From positions 1-38,498 of the forward strand of contig DWYI01000054.1 in NCBI GenBank assembly GCA_019118765.1: a DNA stretch of 38,498 nt, written 5' to 3'. The notes beneath the pieces were generated by a model, which saw only the letters and a program-made list of their open reading frames with translations, ran no database searches and was not told the origin of the DNA. Made by a program: the position numbers and the translations under genes. Of the stretch, positions 14,158 through 22,678 are shown piece after piece. Numbering within the stretch: position 1 is the first letter of the stretch; every line of letters starts with the position of its first letter. This DNA is from Candidatus Allofournierella merdavium. GTDB taxonomy: Bacteria > Bacillota > Clostridia > Oscillospirales > Ruminococcaceae.

Positions 14158-14973
14158 TCAGCAAAGTTCGGGCAGCGGGCCCTCCCGGAACCCCTTTGTG
14201 GTGAAATACCAGCAACTCTCGAAACCGCAGCCCCGCAGCAGCGCCTCCGCCTGACGGTAGCCGGTGAGGAGGGAGTCGGCGGAATGGCTGTCGCCGGTAA
14301 GGCACACCCGGCCGCCCAGCCGGCGCAGTTCCTTTAAAAGGAAGGCGTCGGGGTAGGGTTCGGTGCGCCAGCCCCGGGAGATGGCCCCGGTGTTCACCTC
14401 AAAGATCACCTCGGCGGCGGCCAGCGCCTCCAGCGCCTCCAGGGCATAGCCCCGCAGCGGGTGGGCCTGGGGCTGGAAAAAGCGGCCGTTCTCGTTGAAC
14501 TTGGTCACCAGGTCAAAGTGCCCCACAATGGCGCAGCCGGTGCGCCCGGCCACCTGGGCCTCCAGGCGGTAGTACTCCCGCACCAGGTTTTCCACCCCGC
14601 CGCAGCGGCGGGCAAGGCGGGCGAACGCTTCCGGGCTCTCGTCCACCGACCAAAGCCGGCCGTCCAGCCGCAGGGCATGGACCGAGCCGATGAGGTAGTC
14701 GTATGTCCCATCGGGGGGCGGGCTGTAGAAATCCTGCTCCAGGCCCAGAAACACCTCCATGCGGCCGGCGTACCGCTGCCGCTGCTGTTCCACCGCGGCG
14801 CGGTAGGCGGGCAGGTCGGCGGGGCTCATGCACCAGTCCTCCCCCGCCAGCGGGGCATGGCCGGAAAAGCCCAGCCCCCCCAGGCCGGCGGCAAAGGCGG
14901 CGGCGGCCATCTCGGCGGGGGTGTTTTTGCCGTCGCAGAAGGTGGTGTGGGTGTGAAGGTTCTGGGGTTTCAT
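14158..14973 (-). CDS. hisK: Histidinol-phosphatase, PHP family
   Basis: A 271-aa PHP-fold phosphatase that removes phosphate from L-histidinol phosphate, the penultimate step of histidine synthesis. Metal-binding motifs appear in order: NLHTHTTFCDG at the N-terminus, FSGHAPL, a GLEQDFY acidic segment, IGSVHAL, VGHFDL, EVNTGAISRGW and TGDSHSAD. This is the HisJ/HisK type of Firmicutes, unrelated to the HAD domain of enteric HisB; the hisB here lacks such a domain, so this gene fills that step. It is last in the operon and overlaps the hisIE stop by four bases (ATGA). Confidence 0.9.
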   Translation of the reverse strand: MKPQNLHTHTTFCDGKNTPAEMAAAAFAAGLGGLGFSGHAPLAGEDWCMSPADLPAYRAAVEQQRQRYAGRMEVFLGLEQDFYSPPPDGTYDYLIGSVHALRLDGRLWSVDESPEAFARLARRCGGVENLVREYYRLEAQVAGRTGCAIVGHFDLVTKFNENGRFFQPQAHPLRGYALEALEALAAAEVIFEVNTGAISRGWRTEPYPDAFLLKELRRLGGRVCLTGDSHSADSLLTGYRQAEALLRGCGFESCWYFTTKGFREGPLPELC

Positions 14974-15620
14974 GGGGTCATCTTCTCCTGCTTGACCTTG
15001 TGGTCGATGATGTGGCGGGAGGCCAGTTCCTGATACACATCCTCCACCGAGATGCCCATCTCCACCATCAGCACCATCACATGATACGCCAGGTCGGCGA
15101 TCTCATAGATGGTCTCGGCCCGGTCGCCGCCCTTGCCGGCCACGATCACCTCGGTGCACTCCTCCCCCACTTTTTTCAGGATCTTGTCCATCCCCTTTTG
15201 GAAGAGGTAGGTGGTGTAGGAGCCTTCGGGCAGGTTTTCCTTGCGGCCCTCCAGCAGCTTGTAGAGGCCCTTCACCGTGAAGGGCTCCCCCGCCTCGCCG
15301 ATGAACACCGGCTCAAAGAAACAGCTGTCGGCGCCGGTGTGGCATGCGGGGCCGTCCTTATCCACCGCCACCACCAGGGCGTCCCGGTCGCAGTCGGCGG
15401 TGATGGTGCGGATGTGCTGCACGTTGCCGGAGGTCTCGCCCTTGCGCCAGAGGCACTGCCGGGAGCGGGACCAGAAGCAGGTGCGCCCCTCCCGCATGCT
15501 GATGGCAAGGCTCTCCCGGTTCATGTAGGCCAGGGTGAGGACCCTGCCGTCCGACGCGTCGGTGACGACGGCGGGGATGAGGCCGTTTTGATCGAATTTC
15601 AGTTGGTCGATGGAAATCAT
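14970..15620 (-). CDS. hisI: Bifunctional phosphoribosyl-AMP cyclohydrolase / phosphoribosyl-ATP pyrophosphatase
   Basis: A 216-aa fusion (often called hisIE) catalysing steps 2 and 3 of histidine synthesis. Residues 1 to about 110 are the cyclohydrolase, with SRSRQCLWRKGETSGN, a DCDRDA metal site and a PACHTG cysteine ligand. Residues from about 115 are the MazG-like pyrophosphatase, with KVGEECTEVIVAGK and the ETIYEIADLAYHVMVLM helix. The fusion and length are typical. AGGAG lies about nine bases before ATG 15620, and hisF ends 19 bases upstream. Confidence 0.95.
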   Translation of the reverse strand: MISIDQLKFDQNGLIPAVVTDASDGRVLTLAYMNRESLAISMREGRTCFWSRSRQCLWRKGETSGNVQHIRTITADCDRDALVVAVDKDGPACHTGADSCFFEPVFIGEAGEPFTVKGLYKLLEGRKENLPEGSYTTYLFQKGMDKILKKVGEECTEVIVAGKGGDRAETIYEIADLAYHVMVLMVEMGISVEDVYQELASRHIIDHKVKQEKMTP

Positions 15621-15639
15621 CTGTGTTCTCCTTGTCTTG

Positions 15640-16401
15640 TCAGATCAGGCGCACGGGGATGCCCTCGGCGTCCAGCGCCCGCTTCAGTTCCGGGATGGGC
15701 ACCTCGCCGAAGTGAAAGATGGAGGCGGCCAGGCCCGCGTCCACCTTGGGCAGGGTCTTGAAAAGGGTGACAAAGTCCCGGACGCAGCCGGCGCCCCCGG
15801 AGGCGATCACCGGCACGTCCACCGCGTCGCACACGGCGGCCAGCATCTCCAGATCGAAGCCCTGTTTGACCCCGTCGGTGTCGATGCTGTTGAGCACGAT
15901 CTCCCCCGCGCCGTCCGCCACGCCCCGGCGCACCCAGTCCACCGCATCCAGGCCGGTGTCCTCCCGGCCGCCCCTGGCAAACACATGGTAGCGCCCGTCC
16001 ACCCGCTTGGCGTCCACGCTCAGCACCACGCACTGATCGCCGTAGCGGCGGGCGGCGGCGGCGATGAGGCCCGGGTCCCGGATGGCTCCGGAGTTGACGC
16101 TGACCTTGTCCGCGCCGCACTTGAGCACCCGGTCGAAGTCCTCCACCGTATTGATGCCGCCCCCCACCGTGAGGGGGATGAAGACGGTGGCCGCCACCCT
16201 GGTGAGCACGTCGGTAAAGAGGGCGCGGCCCTCGGCGGAGGCGGTGATGTCGTAGAAGACCAGTTCGTCCGCGCCGCAGGAACTGTAATAGGCCGCCAGT
16301 TCCACCGGGTCGTTCACATCCGCCAGCCCCTGAAAATTGACCCCCTTGACCACCCGGCCGTTCTTCACGTCCAGGCAGGGGATGATGCGCTTTGCGATCA
16401 C
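15640..16401 (-). CDS. hisF: Imidazole glycerol phosphate synthase, cyclase subunit
   Basis: A 253-aa TIM barrel that joins HisH-derived ammonia to PRFAR, giving imidazole glycerol phosphate and AICAR. The N-terminus [16 protein letters not shown] holds catalytic Asp11. The phosphate-binding loops VGGGINTV and ASGGAGC and the second acidic face ([11 protein letters not shown]) are intact. It overlaps the hisA stop by four bases. The length is standard. Confidence 0.96.
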   Translation of the reverse strand: MIAKRIIPCLDVKNGRVVKGVNFQGLADVNDPVELAAYYSSCGADELVFYDITASAEGRALFTDVLTRVAATVFIPLTVGGGINTVEDFDRVLKCGADKVSVNSGAIRDPGLIAAAARRYGDQCVVLSVDAKRVDGRYHVFARGGREDTGLDAVDWVRRGVADGAGEIVLNSIDTDGVKQGFDLEMLAAVCDAVDVPVIASGGAGCVRDFVTLFKTLPKVDAGLAASIFHFGEVPIPELKRALDAEGIPVRLI

Positions 16402-17117
16402 AGCGTGTTCACCTCCCGGATGGCGGCGGCCAGGTCCACCTTTCCGGCGTACCAGGCCTTGCCCACGATGGCCCCGTAGAGGCCCGTTTCTGCGAGTTTT
16501 TTCAGGTCCGCGTTGGAGGCGACGCCCCCCGACGCGATGAGGCGGCAGCCCACCGCATTTTGCAGCGCCGCCAGCTTTGGAAAGGGCGGGCCGGAGAGGG
16601 TGCCGTCGGTGTCGATGTCGGTGAAGATGAGGGTGGCGGCGCCCATGGCCTCCATCTGGCGGGCGAAATCCAGCCAGTCGCGGCCGCTGTCGGCTTCCCA
16701 GCCGGCGGTGCGCACGCTGCCGTCGCGCACATCCAGCCCCACGGCGATGCGCTCAGGGCCAAAGCGCTCCACCGCCCGGCGCACCAGTTCCGGGTCGGCC
16801 ACGGCGGCGGAGCCGATCACCGCCCGCCGCACGCCCAGGGCGAACACCGCCTCCAGGTCCTCCAGGCTGCGGATGCCGCCCCCCAGCTGCACCGAGAGGC
16901 CGGTGGCGGCCACGGCGGCCACGATACCGCCGTTTTGCCGCGCGCCGCTGCGGGCGCCGTCCAGGTCCACCATGTGCACCCATTCGGCCCCGGCGGCGGC
17001 AAAGGCCCGGGCGGTGGCCACCGCGTCGTCGGCCACCTGGCTGGCGGTGTCGAACGCGCCCTTCACCAGGCGCACCACCCGGCCGTCCTTGAGATCAATG
17101 GCGGGAAAAACGATCAT
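16398..17117 (-). CDS. hisA: ProFAR isomerase
   Basis: A 239-aa TIM barrel that isomerises ProFAR to PRFAR (step 4). Catalytic Asp8 lies in MIVFPAIDLKDGR and the second acidic residue in IFTDIDTDGTLSG. Phosphate loops LGGGIRS and ASGGVAS are present. It is related to HisF by duplication but clearly the HisA type by its N-terminus. It overlaps both neighbours by four bases (hisH at 17114-17117, hisF at 16398-16401). Confidence 0.96.
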   Translation of the reverse strand: MIVFPAIDLKDGRVVRLVKGAFDTASQVADDAVATARAFAAAGAEWVHMVDLDGARSGARQNGGIVAAVAATGLSVQLGGGIRSLEDLEAVFALGVRRAVIGSAAVADPELVRRAVERFGPERIAVGLDVRDGSVRTAGWEADSGRDWLDFARQMEAMGAATLIFTDIDTDGTLSGPPFPKLAALQNAVGCRLIASGGVASNADLKKLAETGLYGAIVGKAWYAGKVDLAAAIREVNTL

Positions 17118-17743
17118 CTGGCCGCCTCCGTTTCACAAAAGGCCCGCAGGATGGCAAGGCCCACGCTGCCGCTTTTTTCCGGGTGGAACTGCACCCCCAG
17201 CACGTTGTCCCGGCCCACCGCCGCGGTGAGGGGCGCGCCGTACTCCGCCCTTGCCAGCACGAACGCCTCCGGGCTGTCGGCCCAGTAGGAGTGGACGAAA
17301 TAGACCCGCTCGCCTTCCCTCGTGTTTTTGAACAGGCCGCAGGCCCGACCCGCGCCGGTGAGCTCCAGGGCGTTCCAGCCGATGTGGGGCACCTTGAGCC
17401 CCGCCGGGATGACGTCCCGGATGGGCCGCACCGCGCCCGGGATGAGCCCCAGGCCTTTGTGCTCGCCGTACTCAAAACTTTTTTCCAGCAAAAGCTGCAT
17501 CCCCAGGCAGATGCCCAGCAGGGGCTTGCCCGCCTCGGCATGGGCCAGCACCGCCTTGTCCAGCCCGCTTTGGCGCAGCGCCGCGGCGGCGTCGCCAAAG
17601 GCGCCCACCCCCGGCAGCACCAGCCGATCGGCCTTTGCCAGCGTTTCCGCGTCGCCGGTGACCTGCGCCTGCCGGCCGATGGCCGCGAAGGAGGAGCGTA
17701 GGGAGAAGAGGTTGCCCACCCCGTAGTCCACGATGGCGACCAT
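17114..17743 (-). CDS. hisH: Imidazole glycerol phosphate synthase, glutaminase subunit
   Basis: A 209-aa class I glutamine amidotransferase that releases ammonia for HisF. The nucleophile Cys79 lies in LLGICLGMQLLLEKS, and His and Glu in GVQFHPEKSGSVG near the C-terminus. The oxyanion loop PGVGAFGDA is present. The start is ATG 17743 (MVAIVDYGVGN), which shares one base with the hisB stop (TGATG). An open frame extends upstream to 17986 but lies within hisB. Confidence 0.95.
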   Translation of the reverse strand: MVAIVDYGVGNLFSLRSSFAAIGRQAQVTGDAETLAKADRLVLPGVGAFGDAAAALRQSGLDKAVLAHAEAGKPLLGICLGMQLLLEKSFEYGEHKGLGLIPGAVRPIRDVIPAGLKVPHIGWNALELTGAGRACGLFKNTREGERVYFVHSYWADSPEAFVLARAEYGAPLTAAVGRDNVLGVQFHPEKSGSVGLAILRAFCETEAAR

Positions 17744-18330
17744 CACAAGACCCCCTTGGTGGAGGGGATCTCCCCGGCGGCGGCGGGGTCGATGGCCACG
17801 GCGGCCCGCAGGCTGCGGGCCAGGCTTTTGAACACCGCCTCGATGATGTGGTGGCTGTTCACCCCGCTGAGCTGGCGCACATGGAGGGTGAAGTTGGCCC
17901 GCCGGGTGAGGGTGAGCAAGAACTCCTCCACCAGCTGCGTGTCGAAGGTGCCCACCTTCTCGGTGCGCAGGTCCAGTTCGCAGCACAGCAGGCTGCGGCC
18001 GGACAGGTCGATCGCGGTGAGCACCAGCGCCTCGTCCATGGGCAGCAGGGTGCTGCCGTAGCGGGTGACGCCCCGCAGATCGCCCAGGGCGGCGCCCAGC
18101 GCGTCGCCCAGGCAGATGGCCACGTCCTCCACGGTGTGATGGTCGTCCACCCAGGTGTCGCCCTTGGCCTCCACCGCCAGGTCAAAGCGGCTGTGCCGGG
18201 CGAACAGTTCCAGCATGTGATCCAGGAAGCCGCAGCCGGTGGCCACCTGGCTCTTGCCGGTGCCGTCGATGTTCAGGGAGAGGCGGATGTCCGTCTCGGT
18301 GGTGGTGCGTTGGATCTCAGCGGTGCGCAT
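17743..18330 (-). CDS. hisB: Imidazoleglycerol-phosphate dehydratase
   Basis: A 195-aa monofunctional dehydratase (step 6). The duplicated metal-binding motifs are clear: GFLDHMLELFARH and DDHHTVED in the first half, GVNSHHIIEAVFK in the second. The length is that of the single-domain enzyme, with no phosphatase domain. It starts three bases after the hisC stop. Confidence 0.96.
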   Translation of the reverse strand: MRTAEIQRTTTETDIRLSLNIDGTGKSQVATGCGFLDHMLELFARHSRFDLAVEAKGDTWVDDHHTVEDVAICLGDALGAALGDLRGVTRYGSTLLPMDEALVLTAIDLSGRSLLCCELDLRTEKVGTFDTQLVEEFLLTLTRRANFTLHVRQLSGVNSHHIIEAVFKSLARSLRAAVAIDPAAAGEIPSTKGVL

Positions 18331-18333
18331 GAT

Positions 18334-19398
18334 CTATCTCTCCTCTCGTGAAGCGTCCACGGCGGCCAGGAAGGTCTCCATCTCCTCCGGCGAGCCGATG
18401 GTGACGCGGATGTAATCCTTCAGCCTCGGCGTGTTCCAGTAGCGCACGAGCACGCCCCGCGCCCTCAGTTTCTGATACAGCTGCTCGCCGCTCATCTCCG
18501 GGCAGGCGGTGAACAGGAAGTTGGTCAGCGACGGCAGAGTGGAAAAGCCGCGCTTTGCCAGCTGCTCCGCCGTGCGGTCCCGCGTTTGGGCGATGCGGCG
18601 GCAGTTTTCCATGTAGTAATCGTCGCTGTCCAGCGTGGCCAGGGCGGCGGCCATGGTCAGCCGGTTGATGTTGTAGGGGTTGGTGGAGCAGCGGATCTTT
18701 TCCAGGTCGCCGATGAGGCCGGCGCTGCCGATGGCAAAGCCCAGCCGCCCGCCCGCCATCGATCGGGACTTGGAAAAGGTCATCGAGACCAGCAGGTTGT
18801 CGTACTTGGACACCAGCGGCACGCAGCTCTCGGCGCCGAAATCCACATAGGCCTCGTCCACGAGCACCACATGGTCGGGGTCGTTTTGCAAAATGCGCTC
18901 CACCTGCGCCGGGCGGATGGCACGGCCGGTGGGGGCGTTGGGGTTGGCGAAGACGACGGGGCAGCCCAGCCCGAAGTAGTCCTCCGGCCGCAGGGAGAAG
19001 TCCTCCGCCAGCGGCACCTCCCGCAAAGGCACACCGTACAGGGCGGCCAGCACGGGGTAAAAGCCGTAGCTGATGTCGGGGCAGGCCACGCCGCTTTCGG
19101 CGTCGCAGAAGGCCATGAAGGCGAAGTTCAGCACCTCGTCGGAGCCGTTGGCCACCAGAACGTTCTCCGGCCCCACGCCGTACCGCGCGGCCAGCTTCTC
19201 CCGCAAAAGGCGGCAGTCGGGGTCCGGGTAGAGGTTGAGCCGCCGCACCTCGGCGGCGCTCACCGCGGCCAGCACCGCCGGCGCGGGCGGATAGGGGGAC
19301 TCGTTGGTGTTCAGCTTCACATACCGCATCTCCCGGGGCTGTTCGCCGGGGACGTAGGGCCGCAGGGCCGCGAAGCGGGGGTTCATAAATCTGCTCAT
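18334..19398 (-). CDS. hisC: Histidinol-phosphate aminotransferase
   Basis: A 354-aa fold-type I PLP enzyme (step 7). The N-terminal KLNTNESPYPP substrate loop, NGSDEVLNFAF cofactor loop, FANPNAPTGRA, VDEAYVDF with the PLP-contacting Asp, and the Schiff-base lysine in FSKSRSMAGGRLG all match HisC. The start at 19398 (MSRFMNPRF) is four bases after the hisD stop, with GGGAGAA at the end of hisD as ribosome site. The longer frame to 19443 lies inside hisD. Confidence 0.95.
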   Translation of the reverse strand: MSRFMNPRFAALRPYVPGEQPREMRYVKLNTNESPYPPAPAVLAAVSAAEVRRLNLYPDPDCRLLREKLAARYGVGPENVLVANGSDEVLNFAFMAFCDAESGVACPDISYGFYPVLAALYGVPLREVPLAEDFSLRPEDYFGLGCPVVFANPNAPTGRAIRPAQVERILQNDPDHVVLVDEAYVDFGAESCVPLVSKYDNLLVSMTFSKSRSMAGGRLGFAIGSAGLIGDLEKIRCSTNPYNINRLTMAAALATLDSDDYYMENCRRIAQTRDRTAEQLAKRGFSTLPSLTNFLFTACPEMSGEQLYQKLRARGVLVRYWNTPRLKDYIRVTIGSPEEMETFLAAVDASREER

Positions 19399-19402
19399 GG
19401 GT

Positions 19403-20689
19403 TCATTCTCCCTCTGTTTCTTTCTCGAACCGGCCCAGCACACTGCGGGCGTGGGCCTCCAGCCCCTCCTGCCGGGCGAAGCGGGCCACCTTGCCGCTCA
19501 CCTTCGCCAGCGCGCCGGCGGTGTAGTAGGTGAACTGGGTGCGCTTGACAAAATCGTCCACCGACAGCGGGCTCATGAAGCGGGCGGTGCCCATGGTGGG
19601 CAGGGTGTGGTTGGGCCCGGCGAAGTAGTCGCCCAGGGCCTCGGGGCAGTTGCGGCCCAGGAACACCGACCCGGCGTTGCGCACCGCGTCCAGATAGGCG
19701 AAGGGGTCGTCCACACACAGTTCCAGGTGCTCGGGGGCGATCTCGTTGGCCACCTCGATGGCCGCCCGCAGGTCGCGGGTGAGGATGATCTTGCCGTTCG
19801 TGTCGATGGAGGCGCGGGCGATCTCCTCCCGGGGCAGCAGGGGGATCTGGCGCTCCAGCTCCGCCTGCACCGCCCTGGCCAGGGCTTCGCTGTCGGTCAC
19901 CAGCACGGCGGCGGCCCGCTTGTCGTGCTCGGCCTGGCTGAGCAGGTCGGCGGCCACCTGGCGCGCGTCGGAGGCGCCGTCCGCCACCACCAGGATCTCG
20001 CTGGGGCCGGCGATCATGTCGATGGCCACCCGCCCGAACACCTGGCGCTTGGCCTCGGCCACATAGGCGTTGCCCGGGCCCACGATCTTGTCCACCTTCG
20101 GCACCGTCTCGGTGCCATACGCCAGGGCCGCCACCGCCTGCGCCCCGCCGGTGCGGAACACCCGGTCCACCCCGGCGATGCGGGCGGCGGCCAGGATGAT
20201 GGGCGAGATGTCGCCGCCGGTGGGGGGCGAGACCATCACGATCTGGCGGCAGCCGGCGATTTTTGCGGGGATGCAGTTCATCAGCACGCTGGAGGGGTAG
20301 GCCGCGGTGCCGCCGGGCACATAGAGGCCCACCTTCTCGATGGGCATCACCTTCTGGCCCAGCACCACGCCCTCCTCCTCGCTGACCACAAAGCTGTTGG
20401 TCAGCTGGCGGCGGTGGAAGGCGGCGATGCGCTGTGCCGCTTCCCGCAAGAGATCGGCCAGGCCCGGTTCCAGGCCCGCCACCGCCGCGTCCAGTTCCGC
20501 TTCGGTGACCTCCAGGGCCGTGAGCTTCGCGCCGTCGAACCGCTCGGCGTAGCGCAGCAGCGCCGCGTCGCCCTCCGCCTTCACCGTGTCGATGATGTCC
20601 CGCACCGTGCCGGCCACGTCGGCCGCGTCGTCGGTGCGGGCGAAGATCTCCTCCGGGCGCAGCCGGTCGAAATCGTACAGTTTGATCAT
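19403..20689 (-). CDS. hisD: Histidinol dehydrogenase
   Basis: A 428-aa zinc enzyme making the last two NAD-dependent oxidations to histidine. VPGGTAAYPSSVLM, FRTGGAQAVAALAYGTE, DKIVGPGNAYVAEAKR, MIAGPSEILVVAD, LLSQAEHDKRA (zinc Gln/His) and YFAGPNHTLPT all match the family, and the length is normal. ATG 20689 overlaps the hisG stop by four bases; the frame continues upstream through hisG without meaning. Confidence 0.96.
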   Translation of the reverse strand: MIKLYDFDRLRPEEIFARTDDAADVAGTVRDIIDTVKAEGDAALLRYAERFDGAKLTALEVTEAELDAAVAGLEPGLADLLREAAQRIAAFHRRQLTNSFVVSEEEGVVLGQKVMPIEKVGLYVPGGTAAYPSSVLMNCIPAKIAGCRQIVMVSPPTGGDISPIILAAARIAGVDRVFRTGGAQAVAALAYGTETVPKVDKIVGPGNAYVAEAKRQVFGRVAIDMIAGPSEILVVADGASDARQVAADLLSQAEHDKRAAAVLVTDSEALARAVQAELERQIPLLPREEIARASIDTNGKIILTRDLRAAIEVANEIAPEHLELCVDDPFAYLDAVRNAGSVFLGRNCPEALGDYFAGPNHTLPTMGTARFMSPLSVDDFVKRTQFTYYTAGALAKVSGKVARFARQEGLEAHARSVLGRFEKETEGE

Positions 20690-21336
20690 GCCTGGTTCTC
20701 CTTCCTGTTTGCGGCGGCCTGTTCCGCCAGCAGCCGCGCCATGCGCCGGATGGCGTCGTTTTTGAAATTCCAGCTCACCTTGTTGGCGATGAGGCGGGCG
20801 CTCACCGGCACGATCTCCTCCTTGACCTCCAGGCCGTTCTCCGCCAGGGTACGGCCGGTCTCCACGATGTCCACGATCACGTCGGAGAGGCCCAGCAGCA
20901 GGGCCAGCTCGATGGAGCCGTTGAGTTTGATGATGTCGATGTCCCGGCTGAGGGAGGAATAGTAGTCCCGGGCGATGCGGGGAAACTTGGTGGCCACCCG
21001 CAGGGTGCGGCTGCCGTCGTCCCGGAAGTCGGCCCTGGCGGCTACGCACATCCGGCATTTCCCCACATCCAGGTCCGCCAGTTCGTAGACGTCGGGCCGG
21101 TATTCCAGCAGGATATCCTTGCCCGCCACCCCCACGTCGGCGGCTCCCCGCTCCACATAGATGGACACGTCCGAGGGCTTGACCCAGAAATAGCGCACCC
21201 CGGCGTCGGGGTTTTCAAACACCAGTTTGCGGTTGGCCTCCTCGATGGCGGGGCAGGCGTAGCCCGCCGCCTTGAAGCTGCGGTAGACCGTTTCGCCCAG
21301 CCGCCCCTTGGGCAGCGCGATGTTCACCATGGTCAT
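20686..21336 (-). CDS. hisG: ATP phosphoribosyltransferase, short form
   Basis: A 216-aa catalytic subunit for the first committed step (ATP + PRPP). IALPKGRLGE, GAADVGVAGKDIL, KCRMCVAA, VATKFPRIARDYY, LNGSIELALLLGLSDVIVDIVETG and a C-terminal KVSWNFKN match HisG. The C-terminal regulatory domain of the long form is absent, so this is HisG-S, which needs HisZ, encoded directly upstream. ATG 21336 is taken because it overlaps the hisZ stop (ATGA) and GGAGG is nine bases away; ATG 21330 is an alternative. Confidence 0.95.
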   Translation of the reverse strand: MTMVNIALPKGRLGETVYRSFKAAGYACPAIEEANRKLVFENPDAGVRYFWVKPSDVSIYVERGAADVGVAGKDILLEYRPDVYELADLDVGKCRMCVAARADFRDDGSRTLRVATKFPRIARDYYSSLSRDIDIIKLNGSIELALLLGLSDVIVDIVETGRTLAENGLEVKEEIVPVSARLIANKVSWNFKNDAIRRMARLLAEQAAANRKENQA

Positions 21337-22433
21337 CCCTGGCCGCCTCCTTCCCGCAGGTCCAGCAGCCGCCCGAAGCCCAGGTCCGACGGGGCGGCCC
21401 GTTCCACCCGGACGGTGTTGCCCGCCGCCACCAGGGCGTCGGCCTCGGCGGCCACCCGGCCGGCGCTCACCGAGTCGTCGTAGAGCACCAGCACGTCCAC
21501 CTCTCCCGGCGGGGCGGCGGCGAAGCGCTCCAGCTGGTCCAGATAGACGGCGAAGCCGATGGCCCCGCCCTCCCGGCCCATCCGGTGCAGCAGGTGGTCG
21601 TAGCGCCCGCCCGCCAGCACGCCGGCGGCCAGGCCCGGCACAAAGCCCCGGAAGATAACCCCGCTGTAATAATTCATGTCGTTGGCGATGGAGAAGTCCA
21701 GCCGCAGGTTCTCCGAAAGGCCCCGCTGTTCCATCAGCGCGCAGAGCTGCTCCAGTTCCCGCAGGGCCGTGCGCATCCGCTCGTTTTTCACCAGCGGCCG
21801 CAGTTCCTTCAGCGCCGGGGCGGGCCGGTCGTAGAGCAGCGCCAGGCGGCACAGGCTCTCCGCCGTCTCCCGGGGCAGCGCCCCCCCGGCCGCCAGCTGC
21901 CGCAGGGCGGGGACGTTCTTGGCCCCCATGACCGCCAGCGCCTGCCGCCGCGCCTGTTCGTCCAGCGGCTGCTCCTCCAGCAGCCCGGTCACGATGCCCT
22001 GGTGGCTCACATCCAAAAGGTACTCGCCGCTGATGAGGGCCAGGCTTTTGGCCGCCAGCATCAGCACCTCGCCCTCGGCCACCCCGTCCAGCCGGCCGAT
22101 GCACTCCAGCCCCGTCTGGGGGATCTCCCGGTAGCTGCGGTCGGTGGCGGAGGGCCGGTAGACGTTTTCGTTGTAATACACCTTCTGCAGCCCCGGGCCG
22201 CCCCGCCCGTTTTTCAGGATGGAGAGGGTCACGTCCGGCTTGAGGGCCATCAGCTTGCCGTCCAGGTCGGTGAAGGTGAGGATGTTCTCGCTGATGAGAA
22301 AGCTCTTGTTGCGCACATACAGGTCGTACTCCTCGAACTTGCTCATCTTGTAGGGCCGGTAGCCGTAGCTGCGGTAGAGCCGGCGCAGCCGGAAGGCTGT
22401 CTCCTCGTTTTTCAGCAAAAGACCGTTGTCCAT
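21333..22433 (-). CDS. hisZ: ATP phosphoribosyltransferase regulatory subunit
   Basis: A 366-aa paralogue of histidyl-tRNA synthetase lacking tRNA-charging function; it forms a hetero-octamer with HisG-S and carries histidine feedback. The N-terminal helix (RRLYRSYGYRPYKMSKFEEYDLY), a motif 2-like LMALKPDVTLSILKN and DRSYREIPQTGLECIG follow the HisZ pattern. In the C-terminal half RLDFSIANDMNYYSGVIFRGF and AGGRYDHLL recall the HisRS motifs. It is first in the operon, about 60 bases from the predicted transcription start, with GGGGGAGG as ribosome site. Confidence 0.92.
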   Translation of the reverse strand: MDNGLLLKNEETAFRLRRLYRSYGYRPYKMSKFEEYDLYVRNKSFLISENILTFTDLDGKLMALKPDVTLSILKNGRGGPGLQKVYYNENVYRPSATDRSYREIPQTGLECIGRLDGVAEGEVLMLAAKSLALISGEYLLDVSHQGIVTGLLEEQPLDEQARRQALAVMGAKNVPALRQLAAGGALPRETAESLCRLALLYDRPAPALKELRPLVKNERMRTALRELEQLCALMEQRGLSENLRLDFSIANDMNYYSGVIFRGFVPGLAAGVLAGGRYDHLLHRMGREGGAIGFAVYLDQLERFAAAPPGEVDVLVLYDDSVSAGRVAAEADALVAAGNTVRVERAAPSDLGFGRLLDLREGGGQG

Positions 22434-22478
22434 TCCGGGCCTCCCCCTCTCCCCCGCCGGCAGCGCGCGGCGGGAGCA

Positions 22479-22516
22479 CTCATTGCTTTAGCATGGTAAC
22501 ATAATAAAGCAATGAG
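22479..22516. promoter_or_regulatory. Large inverted repeat overlapping the his promoter (candidate operator)
   Basis: Perfect 12-bp arms CTCATTGCTTTA (22479-22490) and TAAAGCAATGAG (22505-22516), separated by 14 bp that hold an inner ATG/CAT dyad. The repeat covers the promoter spacer, the -10 and the start point. One arm lies upstream of transcription, so it cannot act as an RNA hairpin and is more likely a protein-binding site. Confidence 0.65.
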
Positions 22517-22529
22517 CCGGGAATGTCAA
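22501..22529 (-). promoter_or_regulatory. Histidine operon promoter
   Basis: TTGACA (22529-22524), 17-bp spacer, TATTAT (22506-22501): a near-consensus sigma-A promoter. No T-box or attenuator follows in the short leader. Confidence 0.88.
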
Positions 22530-22575
22530 GTCCTTTCCGCGCGGCAAAGGCAAAAAGTCCCGCCCGCTCTTGGCA

Positions 22576-22624
22576 AAGAAAAAACCGGCGGGCCGGGGCC
22601 CAAAGGCCCGGCCCGCCGGTTTTT
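22576..22624 (-). terminator. Terminator of the SUFU-domain gene
   Basis: ACCGGCGGGCCGGG (22584-22597) pairs with CCCGGCCCGCCGGT (22607-22620), flanked by A-run and T-run, with T6 on the minus strand. Confidence 0.9.
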
Positions 22625-22634
22625 GTTGATCGTT

Positions 22635-22660
22635 CCCCCGCCCGCGGCCGCGGGCGGGGG
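22635..22660. repeat. 26-bp perfect GC palindrome
   Basis: An all-G/C perfect palindrome centred on GCGGCCGC, between the SUFU-gene stop and its terminator. It can form a second hairpin ahead of the terminator. Confidence 0.85.
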
Positions 22661-22678
22661 GAAAATGCCGCAGAAGAT

